Counted from the first letter of the stretch, positions 12,828 through 25,153 are shown. The stretch is DNA of 64,000 nucleotides from Carettochelys insculpta (GCF_033958435.1 NC_134147.1:44820001-44884000); one strand, 5' to 3'. Numbers and translations are program-made. The notes: generated by a model not told the origin, from the sequence alone.

Positions 12828-13680
12828 ATTTTTGAACATTAACATGTGTCATGGATACTAACATATTTCATACATTTTTCAGGAATAATACATTCTGGTA
12901 TTAAGCAAAATTTGAATTGTGTAAAAAATTTAATTTGTTTTTATAGCATGTGGTCCTTTTCTGTGGAAATGAATATGGCCATGATCCTGCAAAATCATCT
13001 ACATGTGCAGATCTCCATACTCTTTCAGAAACACAGCTTAAACCAGACTCTCCACAGATCACCTGCCAGAATTAGGGCCTACCTTTCTAATAAGATATGT
13101 TACGTTCAAATGAAAGGTTTATATTTTTCTTTTAAAAAAAAAAACCCCAAAACACACACCCTTTAACTTTTTTAAACGTTAATCTGAATTTAAGATTAAT
13201 ATTATATAAAATGCTCCTCCCCACAATGGCTGCCACTGAAATAATTTGTTTTTACAGATGTGGCTAAATTGAACACAGACTGAATATGAATGCTATACGT
13301 CACATCTATAATCATCTATTTTATTTATTTTTCTCTCATATATTTAAATTTTAAGTGCCTTTCTGAATCACAGCTTCTTATACAGAAATTGAAATTAAAT
13401 TAAAAGTTATATATTAATAGCACAATTGTAATTTGATACAGGTCAGAGTCAACCATTTTATAATGCGAGCAAATATCAAGTCTAGCTTTCCATAAATAAT
13501 TTAGGATATGTCATTAAAGAAATATTTGGTAAAACATCAATAGATGGCATTTAAAAGTATTGTAAACTGGGAAAAGCACAAGTAAGTACACAACATATAA
13601 TAAACCAAGGGACAGACTAGTTAAATAAAGTCATTTTCCAACACCTGAAGTCCCTAATAAATATGATAAGACAGCAAGAA
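12828..13680. other. ATXN7: intronic sequence between two Penelope-like insertions
   Basis: AT-rich, with an A run and AACCCCAAAACACACACCC near 13131-13160. No assignable element. Confidence 0.5.
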
Positions 13681-13690
13681 CTTCCTGACA

Positions 13691-14093
13691 TGGGAGAAAA
13701 AACACAAAACATTGAGGGAGCACTTTAAAGACTAACAAAATAATTTATTGGGTGATGAGCTTTCATGGGACAGATCCACTTCTTCAGATCATAGACATAC
13801 CAGAACAGACTTAATATATAAAGCACAGAGGTCCAAAAACTGTTATCAAGGTTGACAACTCAGAAAAATTGTTTTGCCAACCTTGATTTGTTAACCTTGA
13901 TAACAATTTTTGGACTTCTGTGCTTTACATATTGAGTCTGTTCTGGTATGGCTATGATATGAAGAAGTGGGTCTGTCCCATAAAAGCTCATCACCTAATT
14001 AATTGTTTTGCTAGTCTTTAAAGGGCTACTTGACTGCTTTTTTTTTTTTTTTGATAGAATATAGACTAACACGGCTCTCTCTCTGTCACTATT
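13691..14093. mobile_element. fold-back Penelope-like composite with 10-bp TSD
   Basis: An inverted tail copy (about 13718-13860) is joined to a direct copy (about 13873-14093). They pair over roughly 140 bp, including TCTGTTCTGGTATGGCTATG, GAAGAAGTGGGTCTGTCCC and AAGCTCATCACC. CTTCCTGACA occurs exactly at 13681-13690 and 14094-14103, flanking the whole 403-bp composite. The right edge is the complete element 3' terminus (GACTAACACGGC...). The left edge is internal and degenerate. No coding sequence. Confidence 0.85.
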
Positions 14094-14103
14094 CTTCCTG
14101 ACA

Positions 14104-14328
14104 GTACTTTGAGACACCATCGTTATATTTAAGAGTACTCTTTTGAATACATAGGAAAGATCAAGGTGTAGTTTCAAATACATGTAAGTTAGCTGCCTGT
14201 CTCAAGGTTCATTAGAAAATTTTCCACAAGTTTCAGTTTATTCCTGTATCACTTTCAAATTCCAGGGCAGTTTTTCAATAATGTGGGCACTCCTTCTTCA
14301 GATTGTTCCTGTGCAGAACATATGGAAG

Positions 14329-14361
<33 letters not shown>

Positions 14362-15065
14362 TAACATTTGGAACAAATTAGTTTTATCAATAGGAGGGGA
14401 AAACAAGCACAGGACATACTTTTCCAGAGTGAGTACATAACACTCCTGGTCTACTGCACTAACATCTATCTTGGGGTTTTATGTTGCTGCCAATTAGCAT
14501 AACACCTCAGTGCCTTCCAATAGCAGCATCCCTAGTGAACTTCATGAAACCTCTGCCTCTTCTCTGCTTGAGAGCAAAACTGTTTTAGAACATGTTTGTT
14601 TTTTCCACCCCCCACCCTCTTTTGGAGGACCTGGGCAGGGAGTGGTATCTGGAAAGACCAGTGCTGTGTTATTCTTGCTCTGGCATCAGGACTTTTTTGA
14701 GGAGAAAGGTTCTGGGCACTTCCTAAAGACAGATTCTGGATTCACATAATTATTTCCACATTCATGTATTCAACTGTGAAAGTTTCTTCCATAGCTGGAT
14801 CCCCTTGGCCAAAACTACTTTGTCCCAGCAATCTGCATCGCATCTTGGAATATGTGACAGCACTGCCTCAGAGGAGCACAAATGTCACAGTGTGTCACCA
14901 ACTGACTTTCAGTCTTTAATATAGCACAGGCCGCCCAATGATTATCTTCTCTGAAGATTAGGACTTAAAATGGCATCTACAGGACTTCACCACATATCCT
15001 AGGTATTCAAAGTGAACTAACACTACCACCCTAAACAGAGTCCCAATATTCAGTATGAGTAACCT
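14104..15065. other. ATXN7: intronic sequence with one microsatellite
   Basis: Holds the (AT) run at 14331-14359. Nothing else recognised. Confidence 0.5.
14331..14359. repeat. (AT)n microsatellite
   Basis: About 14 uninterrupted AT units. Confidence 0.95.
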
Positions 15066-16040
15066 TTATAGACTCACAGAAATGTAGTACTGGCAGAGGC
15101 ATTATAAAGTCACTATGTATAACCCCCTGCTCTGAGACAGGAGCAAGTAAACTTACACCATCCCCGACAGGTGTTTGTTTAACCTATTCTTAAAAATCTC
15201 CAATTATGGGGATCCCACAACTCCCCTGGTAACCCTACTGCAGAACTTAACTACCTTTACAGGAACAGCTTTTCCTAAATTTGCTAGGCTAAACCCCCCT
15301 TGCTGCAGATCAAGCACATTCCTTCTTATCCTACCTTCAGTGGACATGGAGAACTACTGACACCCATCCTTTTTATAACAACCCATAACGTATATGTAGA
15401 CTCTTACTGGATCCCCTCTAAAGTCTTCTTTTCTCATCATTAAACATGCCCTCTTGTTTTTAACCTTTGTCACACATCAAGTTTTCTAAATCTTGTATCA
15501 TTTTTGTTACCGTCACCTGGACTCTCCAATTTGTCCATTTCCTGAAGAGTTGCATCCAGAACTGGACACAACACACCAGCTGAGGCCTCACCAGTGCAGG
15601 ACAGATTACCTCCTGTGTCTTACACACAACACTCCTGTTAACACAGCCCAGTGTGTCATCAGTCTTTGTTCCAAATCAATCACTTTGTTGACTCATGTTC
15701 CATTTGTGATCCACTATAACTCCCACGTATTTTTTCCGCAGCTGGTGTACTCAGCAAATTTTAAGAGTATGTTCTTCACTCCATTATCCAAGTTACTGAT
15801 GACAACCAATAATGAGTCCCAGGGCTGGCCCCTGCAGGGCTCCACTAGATATGCTCTCCCACTATGACAATAAGCCATTGATAACTGCTCTTAGAATAGA
15901 ATCTTTCTACCAGCTGTGCACCCATCTTACAGTAGTTTGATCTAGACTGCATTTCCCTGCTTTGCTTCTGAAAATTTCATGTAGCATTGTTTCAAAATCC
16001 TTACTAAAAATCAAGATGTGTCACCTCCACTGCTTCCTCC
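15066..16040 (-). mobile_element. CR1-like LINE 3' region, minus strand
   Basis: Begins on the plus strand as the reverse complement of a CR1 end (CTCACAGAAATGTAGTACTG) and continues through ACAGGTGTTTGTTTAACC and AAAATCTCCAATTATGGGGA. It then runs about 900 bp into the more upstream CR1 3' region. Diverged, with no intact frame. The right limit is approximate. Confidence 0.65.
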
Positions 16041-16569
16041 TATCCACTAGACCAGTTACACCATTAAAGAAAAAAAATTATTGTATATGAATTGTCCTTC
16101 ACAATCATAGCATATTTACTTCCTCAATATTGGATACTATTGACAGAATGCTCACTTCTCTGCAAGGTGATCAGATTACAAACTCCACGTTAGCTGTTCT
16201 TCCTTTTGATCTCACAGAAGCACACATGCTTGCTGCAACTTCGTTCTGTTCCATCTGTTCATTCTTTTGAGGGGAAAAAAAGGACACTGAAATATACCCC
16301 CTTAGAGCAGAACTTCCATCACTCAGAGAGCAGAGTTTTGTGAATTTCAATACACTCATTGCTCACAAGAGCAAAGCAAAAATGTACAGAAGAGGGACTG
16401 TGCTATGTGAAATTAATACAGCTGATGGTGTAGGAATTAGGTCCTGACACAGTCTCTTTTGCAATGGCATGTTAAATTCAAAAATATGCTTAAAAACTAC
16501 ACAACAATCTATACATTTAGATAAACCTTATACCCAGAACTTTCTTCTTCTAAAGTAGACTATTCTGTG
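16041..16569. other. ATXN7: intronic sequence, no recognised element
   Basis: Between a CR1 tail and the RTE-like fragment. Nothing assignable. Confidence 0.5.
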
Positions 16570-18285
16570 ATGTTTTTGTGGGATAACATCACATGGAAGT
16601 TAGCTGGGTTATGGCGTACAGTGGACTGCCCACTAAAGGGTAAGGAGGGGCATGTGCTAACAAACCCGAGTGAACAGCTGACTAGATGGAAGGAACACTT
16701 TGAAGTGCTACTGAATTGCCCTACCCAGGTGGAACCTCCCGAGTTACTACCTGCAAATGTATCTCTACAAATTAACAGCATCAGACCCACAAAAGAAGAA
16801 ATCAGAAAAAAACATTGTCCATCTGAAGAGTGGAAAAGTACCTGGTTCACACAACATCCCTGCAGAAGCAATCAAGACAGGTAGTGAGTCAACATTAGGT
16901 ATAATCTATTTGGGAAAATTTGGAACAGTGAGGAGATCCCACGAGACAGGAAACATGGCTACCTTATCAAGCTTCCAAAGAAGGAATGCAAGAACTGGAG
17001 GGGCATCATGTTGCTGTCTATTCCAGGAAAAGTTTTCAGCAGGATTCTCGGAGAGAATGAAGACAGAAATTTATAGACAGATCAGGGAAGAACAGGCTGG
17101 TTTCTGAAGCACAAGATTTTGTATTGAGCAAATACCAACTCTCAGAGTGATCACAGAACCACAGCTTGAGAGAAGCCACCACCTGTACACACCCTTCATA
17201 GACTTCAAAAAAGCCTTAAACAGCATTGATAGATACACTTTGTGGAAATTACTGCAACACCATGGCTTCTCCATCCAAAAATTATTAACCTGACCCGTTC
17301 AATGTATGAATCCTTGACGTGCCAAGCTGTTCACAATCGTGTCTTGACAGAATCTCTCAGCATACTCTCAGGAGTGCAACAAGGGTGCCTATTGTCACCT
17401 TTCCTGTTCTTGATCACAACTGACTGACTTATTCACAAGACAACAGCTGGCCATCCATGAGACATTCAATGGACACTTTTCGAACAGCTAGAGGACATTG
17501 ATTTTGCTGTTGATGTGGTCCTCCATTCACACTGATGTGAAAGCATGGAAGAAAAGATCACAACGCTAGACAAAACTAACGCTATGCCTGGACTGTGCAT
17601 TAACAAGGGAAAGACCAAGACGATGATCAACCAGTTCAACACCACCACCATCACACTGGGAGGGAATGCCCCGGAAGATGTGGAGCAGTTCACTTATTTG
17701 GGAAGTATTATGGGCATAGATGGAGGAACAAATAAGGATATCATTGCCAGGACAGGGAAAGCAACAGCTGCATTCTAGACTCTATATATGGAGTTCACAT
17801 ATAATACCTGTAAAACAAAACTGTGAATCTTAAACATAAAATGTAAACAGTGTGCTCTTGTAGGGATTCGAGACCTGGAGTACTAAAAAGTCTTTAAATC
17901 ACAAGCTACAGGCATTCATTAACAGATGACTCAGGTACATACATCCTTCACATCAAATGGAAAGAGTTTGTCACAACTGAGGAGATTTGGAACAGGGTAG
18001 GACAAGAACCACTAGACATTCAAATCAAGAGAAGAGAGTGTGGACGGCTAGGCCACACACTCAGAAAACCATCATTCAGTTCAGTCTGTCAAGCTCTCAA
18101 ATGGAACCCGCAAGGAAAATGCAAAACAGGAGGACCTCAGACAATGTGGAGAAGATCTACTGAGACTGAAGGACAACTGTGGTACTCCTAGAGTCAGCTG
18201 GAGGTTTTGTTCCAAGACAGAGTAAAGTGGAGAGGACTTGTAGATAAGCTATGTTCCATGCAGAGTACAAGGGTTTAAGTCGTAA
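16570..18285 (+). pseudogene. decayed RTE-like non-LTR retrotransposon reverse transcriptase
   Basis: Successive frames carry a non-LTR reverse transcriptase. In order: LTRWKEHFEVLLN and RPTKEEIRK (upstream region), TPFIDFKKAL (palm), KIINLTRSMYESL, SGVQQGCLLSPFLFL, the active-site region, CINKGKTKT, FTYLGSIMG, and a C-terminal part with RECGRLGHTLRKP and WNPQGKCKTGGP. The catalytic FADD box near 17500 reads FAVD, so the first Asp is Val. There are several frameshifts and in-frame stops (for example after TGF near 17105). The RTE-like clade assignment rests on remembered motifs and is tentative. No endonuclease region was recognised. Confidence 0.8.
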
Positions 18286-18889
18286 GTAGCAGCAGATAAA
18301 TTCCTTTGCTCAAATATTTACAATTCTAATTTTGAAAATTCTAGGAAAGCGATTCCAAAGAACTTTTAAATAACTTGAGTGATAAAAAGACGGCAAATTC
18401 ATAGGGTGCAATCTTAATAGAAAGTAAAACCAGTTGAACCTGAAAAAAACGCATTCACTCCATACACAAAAATCACAACCAACCTCAACCAAAGGTGCAC
18501 ACACAGATCTTGCCAGCTTATACAAATCTGCTGATTCCACTTTCAACTCAAATCATTACCACGCAACTACTCAGCTAATAGAGTAAGATCTAACAAAGCT
18601 TTTAAGAACCTTTTGGAATGTTAGCGTCACAAATCCAAGTGCTTCACCATGCTGTTTAGCAGTTTCATCTTTGTTTACATTGGGAATGACAAATGTATTT
18701 AACTAGTTATGTCTGGATGGAAAAAATGTTGACTGGGACCAGGATTGGGACCAGTCTTTGCTGAGGCCTAGGTAATGTGGGGATGCAAAGAGAAATTTCA
18801 GTGCTGCATTTGCAAATTTGACTCCATCAACCAAGGATTGAACAGAAGCTGGAAGTGGTCGGTCCATTAAAACAGCAGTTTCTCCACAC
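18286..18889. other. ATXN7: intronic sequence, no recognised element
   Basis: Nothing assignable between the LINE fragment and the next Penelope-like tail. Confidence 0.5.
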
Positions 18890-19195
18890 TTGGTGTTCAC
18901 ATCTCCACATTAGATACAGATAATGAGCCACATCCTCTCTGACTGAACTGACTTGATTTCTCCTCTCGATGTTCACAACTCCACATTAACTGCCAATTAT
19001 GGGCCACATCCACCCTGACTGAATAGACCTTGTCAGCTCTGGCCCTCCCCTTGACTGAGACTCCCTCTTTAAATCCTTCTCTGAAACCCCCACCACCCCC
19101 CATGCGTCTGATGAAGCGGGTCTTTGCACACAAATGCTTATGCTCCAAAATATCTGTTAGTCTATAAGGTGCCACAGGACTTGTTGTTTTTACAG
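18890..19195 (+). mobile_element. Penelope-like 3' region with internal tandem duplication
   Basis: Ends in the family blocks GCGTCTGATGAAGCGGGTC, AATGCTTATGCTCC, CTGTTAGTCTATAAGGTG and CCACAGGACTTG. Upstream, a roughly 85-bp unit is present twice in tandem: TGTTCACATCTCCACATTAG with GAGCCACATCC at 18893-18945, and TGTTCACAACTCCACATTAA with GGGCCACATCC at 18970-19015. No duplication of the target was found. Confidence 0.65.
19108..19145 (+). ncRNA. hammerhead-like motif in a Penelope-like tail
   Basis: CTGATGA is intact, followed by one extra A, then GCGGGTCTTTGCACAC in place of the helix II arm and an altered CAAATGCTTATGCTC. Compare 42311-42348. Helix II and the GAA triplet are damaged here, so it is probably inactive. 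Confidence 0.35.
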
Positions 19196-19719
19196 TAAAG
19201 GTCATTCCTCTCATGTGTGAGCCCATAACTGATCTACACATTCATTTCAAGGTTGGGCTACTATAAACTTCCAACATTTGGGGCTGTTGGTCAAGGCCAA
19301 ACAAAAAATTTAAATTGAATTTAAATGGAATGCTCCAAATTTTTTTTTTCCTAAACAGACATAGTATTTGAATAAGGTTAATAGAGAAGCAGTATCTTTT
19401 GTAGAAAATGGGAATCACAGGAGCTGAACTAAATCAAAGCAGACTTCTGGTTCCTTCACCATTGAAGTACATCCTCAGAACTCTACCACTCCTCACCTGC
19501 ATTCTCTTTTTCGATGTGAGCAACCTGGCTGCATTCCTGTTATTAAATACGTTCTTCATGGGTCATATCTTTGCAGTGAATTTGAAAACAGCTGTACTTT
19601 GCCTACAAGCCCCCGTTAAGTCTTCTCTGAGGTGGGATTATTTTCATTCTAGTGCTCTTTTTCAGTCCTGTTCCTTAGTTTCCTGCCCCTGTGTTCTTCA
19701 GTCACTATGGAAAGAATTA

Positions 19720-20010
19720 CAGGTTTAACCTCTCTTGTCTGGCACCTTTGGGACATATCCAGTGCCGAATGAGAGACTTTGCCGGACCCCAGGAGGTCAA
19801 TATTGTTTAGCACATTACCAACACTTTCACTGCTTACTGGACAAATTCATGGGCAAATTACAGCTAAGTAACAGGACAGAACATTGTGAGCCAGGACTGG
19901 GGGCTGGAAACAAACTTTATGGGATAACAGGAAACCTGGCCACACTCATGGTTAGTGATAACTAAAATCATGCCGGATTATGAATGTTGACAGACTAGGG
20001 AGGTTCAACC
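19720..20010. mobile_element. pogo/Tigger-like MITE
   Basis: Begins CAGGTTTAACCTCTCTTGTC and ends GACTAGGGAGGTTCAACC, giving inverted termini. TA precedes it (19718-19719) and follows it (20011-20012), with the last two terminal bases apparently lost. The interior contains AGTGCCGAATGAGAGACTTT and GCCGGATTATGAATG, typical of this Tc1/mariner-pogo group. Non-coding. Confidence 0.8.
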
Positions 20011-20260
20011 TACATCCATGTTACATGTCCAAAGATCTTCTTGACTGTAGTTGTTGCAGCATCACACCATTTATATCTGAAGCAAATACCTTATACCTGG
20101 CAAAAGCCCAATGCAAAATAATTTCTACTTCACAGGAAAAAGTGTTGCTCTTTAAAGAGCAGTTTGAAATAGCTCACCACACCAAGTAGGAAGTACCCTG
20201 CAGTTCAGCAGGTTTGCTACAGAATAGTGTGTTTGAGACTGAGCTTGTCTTGTCCTACAT

Positions 20261-21488
20261 CAGGGGTCTGCTCCCGAAATAGCAAGAAGAGCCATTTTTT
20301 CAAATTGAGTTGTAAAATCAATACTTCAAGAGCCGCAATGCATGTGAATACAAGACAGTCCTTAACAAATAACATCAAGCTGCACTTTTTGTAACCCCTG
20401 TTCTAAGAATGGCATGCACACAGTGTACCATGCACCGTGTACCAGTTGGAAAGTTTAAATTACTTTCACCCCTGGACTGGACAGCAAACGAGACCAAGGA
20501 AAACACTGTACCTGGAGACAGACTCTTAAGTGGGAAGGCACAATGTTCACATCAACCCTCCACACTCCCCTGCTGGCCCCTTCCCAGGCTGTACCCCCTT
20601 CTGCCCCCAACACCAGGCTTTACTTGGCTCAGCCACCAAATCTACCTCCCCTTTTCCCAAGATTTACCCCATCCTGCAAAACTGTCTCCCCGTACCCAGA
20701 TTAACCCCTCTAGGCCCCAAACCTGCCCCCCCCCCCCGTCTCAGGGATTAACCCACCTCAGCCCCAAACCAGCCCCCGGGAATAACCCATCCATGGAGCT
20801 GGCTCAATTTATTGTCAGCCATTCAGATATGGTAGCATGGCTGGACACCAGGCAGGACGGAGCAGCAGAATCCTCCAGGGAGCGAAAGCCTCTAACCCCT
20901 GGTTCTGCTGCAGCCAGAGGGGTGGGGGGCCCCTCTACAAGTGGAAAGGGGTCACAGTGCATGGGGGGGCATGGAGCTGGCTCCCTGGGGCTGTGCTGAG
21001 AGCATAGGGCAGAGAGAACCTGTGCAGTCAGCCCAGAAACAGCCCCTTGCCTGAGTTACAGTTGGGAAGTAGCACAATGCAGCTGGCTCCAGCCCTCCCA
21101 GCACAGCTGTGGGGGATGGGACTGCTCGGATAGTGAGGAGCCTGCGCTGGGCGGCCACGTGCACCCAGTGGAAGGAAGGCTGGTGTGGAAGTGTTCTGCT
21201 GGTGCAGCTGAGCTGAGCCACACCCACTGGATTGGTGTGGCCGCTTGGGTAGCAAGGCAAGTGAGGGGCACTCTGCAGCTGCCTGCCTTGCCACTGCTGA
21301 AACAACAGAACTAAATTTAACTGGTTTAATGACCAGATCCCTCCCGCCGCCCTGCCAGCTGTTAAACCAAATAAATTTCATTCTACTGTTTCAGCAGCAG
21401 CAGGGCAGGGAGCCACAAGAGAAGTCACCGGCAGCAGCATCCAGAGCCACAAATGACTCCTTAAAGAGCCACAGGTTGTCGACCCCTG
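20261..21488. mobile_element. hAT element with exact 8-bp TSD
   Basis: The left end CAGGGGTCTGCTCCC and the right end GGTTGTCGACCCCTG are inverted, of the CAGGGGTCGGCAACC type. TCCTACAT flanks the element exactly at 20253-20260 and 21489-21496. Subterminal AAGAGCC(A/G) motifs occur at both ends. The 1228-bp interior is GC-rich, with a C run near 20731. The open frames inside show no BED finger or hAT transposase motif, so it looks non-autonomous. Confidence 0.92.
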
Positions 21489-21496
21489 TCCTACAT

Positions 21497-22777
21497 GAAG
21501 GAAGCGTCATGTTTAGTTTTCTGCACATATTTAGTATTCTCTTTTCAGCACCATTTCACTGGGAAAATTCATGCTCATACGCATAAAAAGTAATAGCATC
21601 CGTGTATTCCTGCTCCATTACGTATTACAGACAATACAAGTCTCACATAGTAATGCCCAAGCTTTCGCATCATTCAGCAGCTGATTCCTACCTCTATTGC
21701 ACTCCAGGCATACCACCTATTTCCTTTTTATTTCAAATTTTAATCTGAGTTCCTGGTACTAATCTTAAAGTCCCTTAAATAGGATATCTGCAACATACTA
21801 AAACAAAATTTCTCACCCAAAACTGCTCTGGTTGGAACTTTTGGAAAACTTCAGTGCTGGTTCTAAAATAGTGGAATAATCTAGTGGAAGAGATGAAAAG
21901 GAGCCCTAAGTCTGCTTTCAGAAACTAATACACACAATTCCTCTTTTTTGCAGACGTCTGCTCACTGCAGTTTAAAAACCAAGATGACAGTGAAACAGAG
22001 GAAGAGGAAGAGAAAGAGAAAGCAAAAGGGAAGAGAAAACAGCAAGGGTGTGGAAAAACTACTTTCGGAGACTTGAAGAACACAAACCTGAAGAGAGATA
22101 AGCACTACCCATAAAAATACCGCATTAACTCTAAACCCTCCAGAGAGCCACTTTTCACCATGTATGTATTTTATGGAAAAAAAGCAGCTTGGTGAGTCGA
22201 AATAAAAACGGCCAAGCCTGACCAATGTATTATTACAAATATGTTAGCGTTGGTTGCCATTTAACATAAATTGCCAACGTGCATTCCACATGCTGATGTA
22301 AACAGCAGAATATTTCAATTATCTACAACACCTGACATACAAAAAAGTGGAACAAAATGCCTTATGTACAATATAAACCTGATATTTTACAGTACGGATA
22401 GTTTTTAATCAAGTACAGTACAGCTCACTGTAACAACATAATAATCCACATAATTTCCCACTCTACCCACATCTTCTGAAAGACTGGTGAATTCTAGCCA
22501 GATTCAGCTTTTAGTTACAGGCCTAGCAGGAATCCATTAAAGCCTGCCACTGAGTTTTAAACTGAGAACTATTTGGAGAAATGTGGCAAATACAATTTAA
22601 AATATACAAATAAACATCTTCAGTGAGTTCTTAAATTGAAAACAAATGATACCTCATGCCTCATTTAGTTCAAGGGAAACTTAAGAAAGTAATTTTTTTA
22701 ATAATGTGAATGGGAAACCATCGTGGATACTTGAAGTCATTTCTTTTCATATTGGCTCTGACTTTTCTATTCAAATA
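21497..22777. other. ATXN7: intronic sequence, no recognised element
   Basis: Includes a purine-rich GA/AAG stretch near 21990-22050. No gene or transposon signature. Confidence 0.5.
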
Positions 22778-23154
22778 CAGTCAACCCTCGATTTAACGGA
22801 CTAACGGGGGGAAGGGGTGTCCGTTAATGCCGAAGGTCCGTTACAGCCGAATGGTTATACTGCATGCCAAAGCGCTGACCTTCCCAGCCCATCACTCACT
22901 CCTGTCCTGTGCACCCCTCTACCCTCCTGCCCCATTTCTTACCCTCGTGCCATCATCTCCCTCTCTCAATTACCAGGAGAGGAGATGTGTGCTGGCCTGG
23001 CTCCTTCCACCTCCCATAGCTCTCAGTGCACTTAGTGCTGTAGCTCCTCTGGCCCAGCAGCTCTGGTAAGTCGCTAACATTTCCTTGGGGGCAGAAGGAG
23101 GGAGATCTGGCAGACAGCGTCCATTATTTCCAAACACTGTTAAATCAGGTACTG
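22778..23154. mobile_element. pogo/Tigger-like MITE with TA duplication
   Basis: The left terminus is CAGTCAACCCTCGATTTAAC. The right end TGTTAAATCAGGTACTG is its degraded inverse. TA flanks both sides (22776-22777 and 23155-23156). The interior repeats TCCGTTA motifs near 22819-22850. Non-coding. Confidence 0.75.
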
Positions 23155-23156
23155 TA

Positions 23157-23959
23157 CAGTTAATTACGGTTCAAAATCAAATGAATGCATCATGTTTTAA
23201 TTTGATTTAAAGTGAAATCATCAAGTTAAATTCACCACTGTCTTTGAATGTTTAATAAACTTATTGTTAAAAATTTACATAAAAATGTTAAAAGAAAGTC
23301 AGAAAAATACGACTGTAAAATGTCAACAGCTGACATGGCGACTCAAACACAAGTGCAGAACATGACATTCTTTAACAGCTGGTTTAAAAGCATATGCTAC
23401 TAACTCTTGCGTTCTTTTATCCTGAGTCTTGTAGTACCTTGCTTCAGCCGGTGGAGTCAGCTTTTCACAAAATCTCAGCTTATGTTTAAAATAAAAGGAT
23501 GTTCCTCGAGCTCATGGTCATGGAGAAAAGAGTGAAGCCTAAATACTCAACACCAGAAGGCAAATAAGAGGAGCCCTCAATTATTTTTAAGCTCTCATGA
23601 CCTGAGTGGGGGTGTCTGACTCCTGATTTTTCAACATTTGAATTTGGCCTTTTCAGTTTGGAGGTGCTAGATTTCAGATGGAAAGCATCTGTTTGAATGC
23701 AGTTCTACTCACGCTCGTTTCTAACAGAGGATTATAGCCAGCATCATCAACAAGGCCAACACAGTATTAAAAAAACAAAAACAAAAAAAACCCCTGTTCT
23801 ACTAAGCTTAACTGGAGATGTTGATGATATGAGTTGTCAGCATCACTTAATTTTCATGGTGCAGGCAAGACTTGCTGTTTGGGGCAGAGACTGTGTCTAT
23901 TATTGTTTGCACAACCAGTGGCACAATAGGGATAGTCCACAATCATAGGTTTTAGTAAC
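23157..23959. other. ATXN7: intronic sequence, no recognised element
   Basis: Between two pogo-like elements. Nothing assignable. Confidence 0.45.
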
Positions 23960-24290
23960 AATAATACAGAAAACTTTTTCATATCTGGCATCTATCATCC
24001 GGAACACTCAAACAACTGGCATTTTAACCAGAAGTAAATTTTAGTTACTTTCCATCAGTACAGTATAGTCAAAGGAAAAACAAATAAATACAGCAAATAC
24101 GTATAAGTTTACAGTGTACAGTACTACTGTTGTTGGTAAATAAAGTACTTGGCATACATATTTGTTTCTGAATATCGAATCTTGTTTTTCTTTAGTGTTA
24201 TGCATTGCTAGGTATACCTCTCTATTATCCAGAATATCTGAATATCCAGCAACCTCCCAGTCCCAGGGCTGCCAGATATGAAGAGTTGAG
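23960..24290. mobile_element. possible Tigger/pogo-like fragment
   Basis: CTGGCATCTATCATCCGGAA on the left and CCTCTCTATTATCCAGAATA on the right enclose AT-rich sequence with ACAGTGTACAGTACTACTG, as in Tigger interiors. Termini are not well enough preserved to set exact limits. Confidence 0.45.
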
Positions 24291-24733
24291 TGTAAATAAT
24301 AATTGTGAGATGTTACCCTAAGAAAACCCTTCCTTTGTAATAAAACAGGTACTCCCTATTCCTAAAAGAGGCCATCTACATCTTTGCTAGGGGTGCAATT
24401 ACTTGTTTGGGGGAGGGGGATGGAAGACATGACTTTGGACTCCCCCTCACTGTTCACCTCTTGAATATTACAGCTTAGCTAACTTTATTTTAACCCATTG
24501 TCGCAATGTATTAAACAGTGACTAAATAAGTTTGCATCGCTTTAACTGCGCCTAATATTTCAGCCACCCAAATGACACTCCAGAGTACCCTGGCTTCCAG
24601 CACACTGGAGTGATATCCCAGGTATCCTAGTAGTAGGCCTTGATCTGATCTGAAATTCAGTAAATATCAGTGGTATCAATACAAGCCCATAGCTAAAGAT
24701 ATTGTTCATCTTTACTTATTATAGATTCTCTCT
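24291..24733. other. ATXN7: intronic sequence, no recognised element
   Basis: Nothing assignable. Confidence 0.45.
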
Positions 24734-25153
24734 GGCTGTCTCTACAGTGGCCCAAAACTGCGAAATGGCCCTGCAAATGGCCATTTCGAAGTTTACTAAT
24801 GAAGCGCTGAAATACATATTCAGCGCCTCATTAGAATGAGGGCGGCCGCAGCACTTGGAAATTGATGCGGCTCGCCGCCACGCGGCTCGTCCAGACAGGG
24901 CTCCTTTTTGAAAGGACCCCAGCAACTTCGAAATCCCCTTATTCCTATCTGCTGTTAGAATAAGGGGATTTCTAAGTTGCCAGGGTCCTTTTGAAAAGGA
25001 GCCCCGTCTGGATGAGCCACGTCAATTTCGAAGTGCCACAGCCGCCCGCATTCTAATGAGGCGCTGAATATGTATTTCAGCACTTCATTAGTAAACTTTG
25101 AAATGGCCACCTGCATGGCCATTTCGAAGTTTTGGGCTAGTGTAGACATAGCC
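24734..25153. mobile_element. near-perfect palindromic MITE, 3-bp TSD (TCT)
   Basis: Two arms of about 200 bp mirror each other around 24943-24960 (CCCCTTATTC and GAATAAGGGG at the centre). Ends are GGCTGTCTCTACAGTGGCCC and, inverted, GGCTATGTCTACACTAGCCC. TCT flanks it at 24731-24733 and 25154-25156. Arms share ATGGCCATTTCGAAG, ATATTCAGCGC and GGGCTCCTTTTTGAAAGGA motifs with the element at 52334-52658. Non-coding. The 3-bp TSD suggests a PIF/Harbinger-like transposase; this is inference. Confidence 0.88.

Noticed and set aside
15493..15867. 124-codon plus-strand open frame
   Set aside because: It lies antisense within a CR1-like 3' region and has no recognised domain.
20409..20999. 196-codon plus-strand open frame
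   Set aside because: It lies wholly inside the hAT element 20261-21488, is proline-rich low-complexity sequence and has no domain signature.
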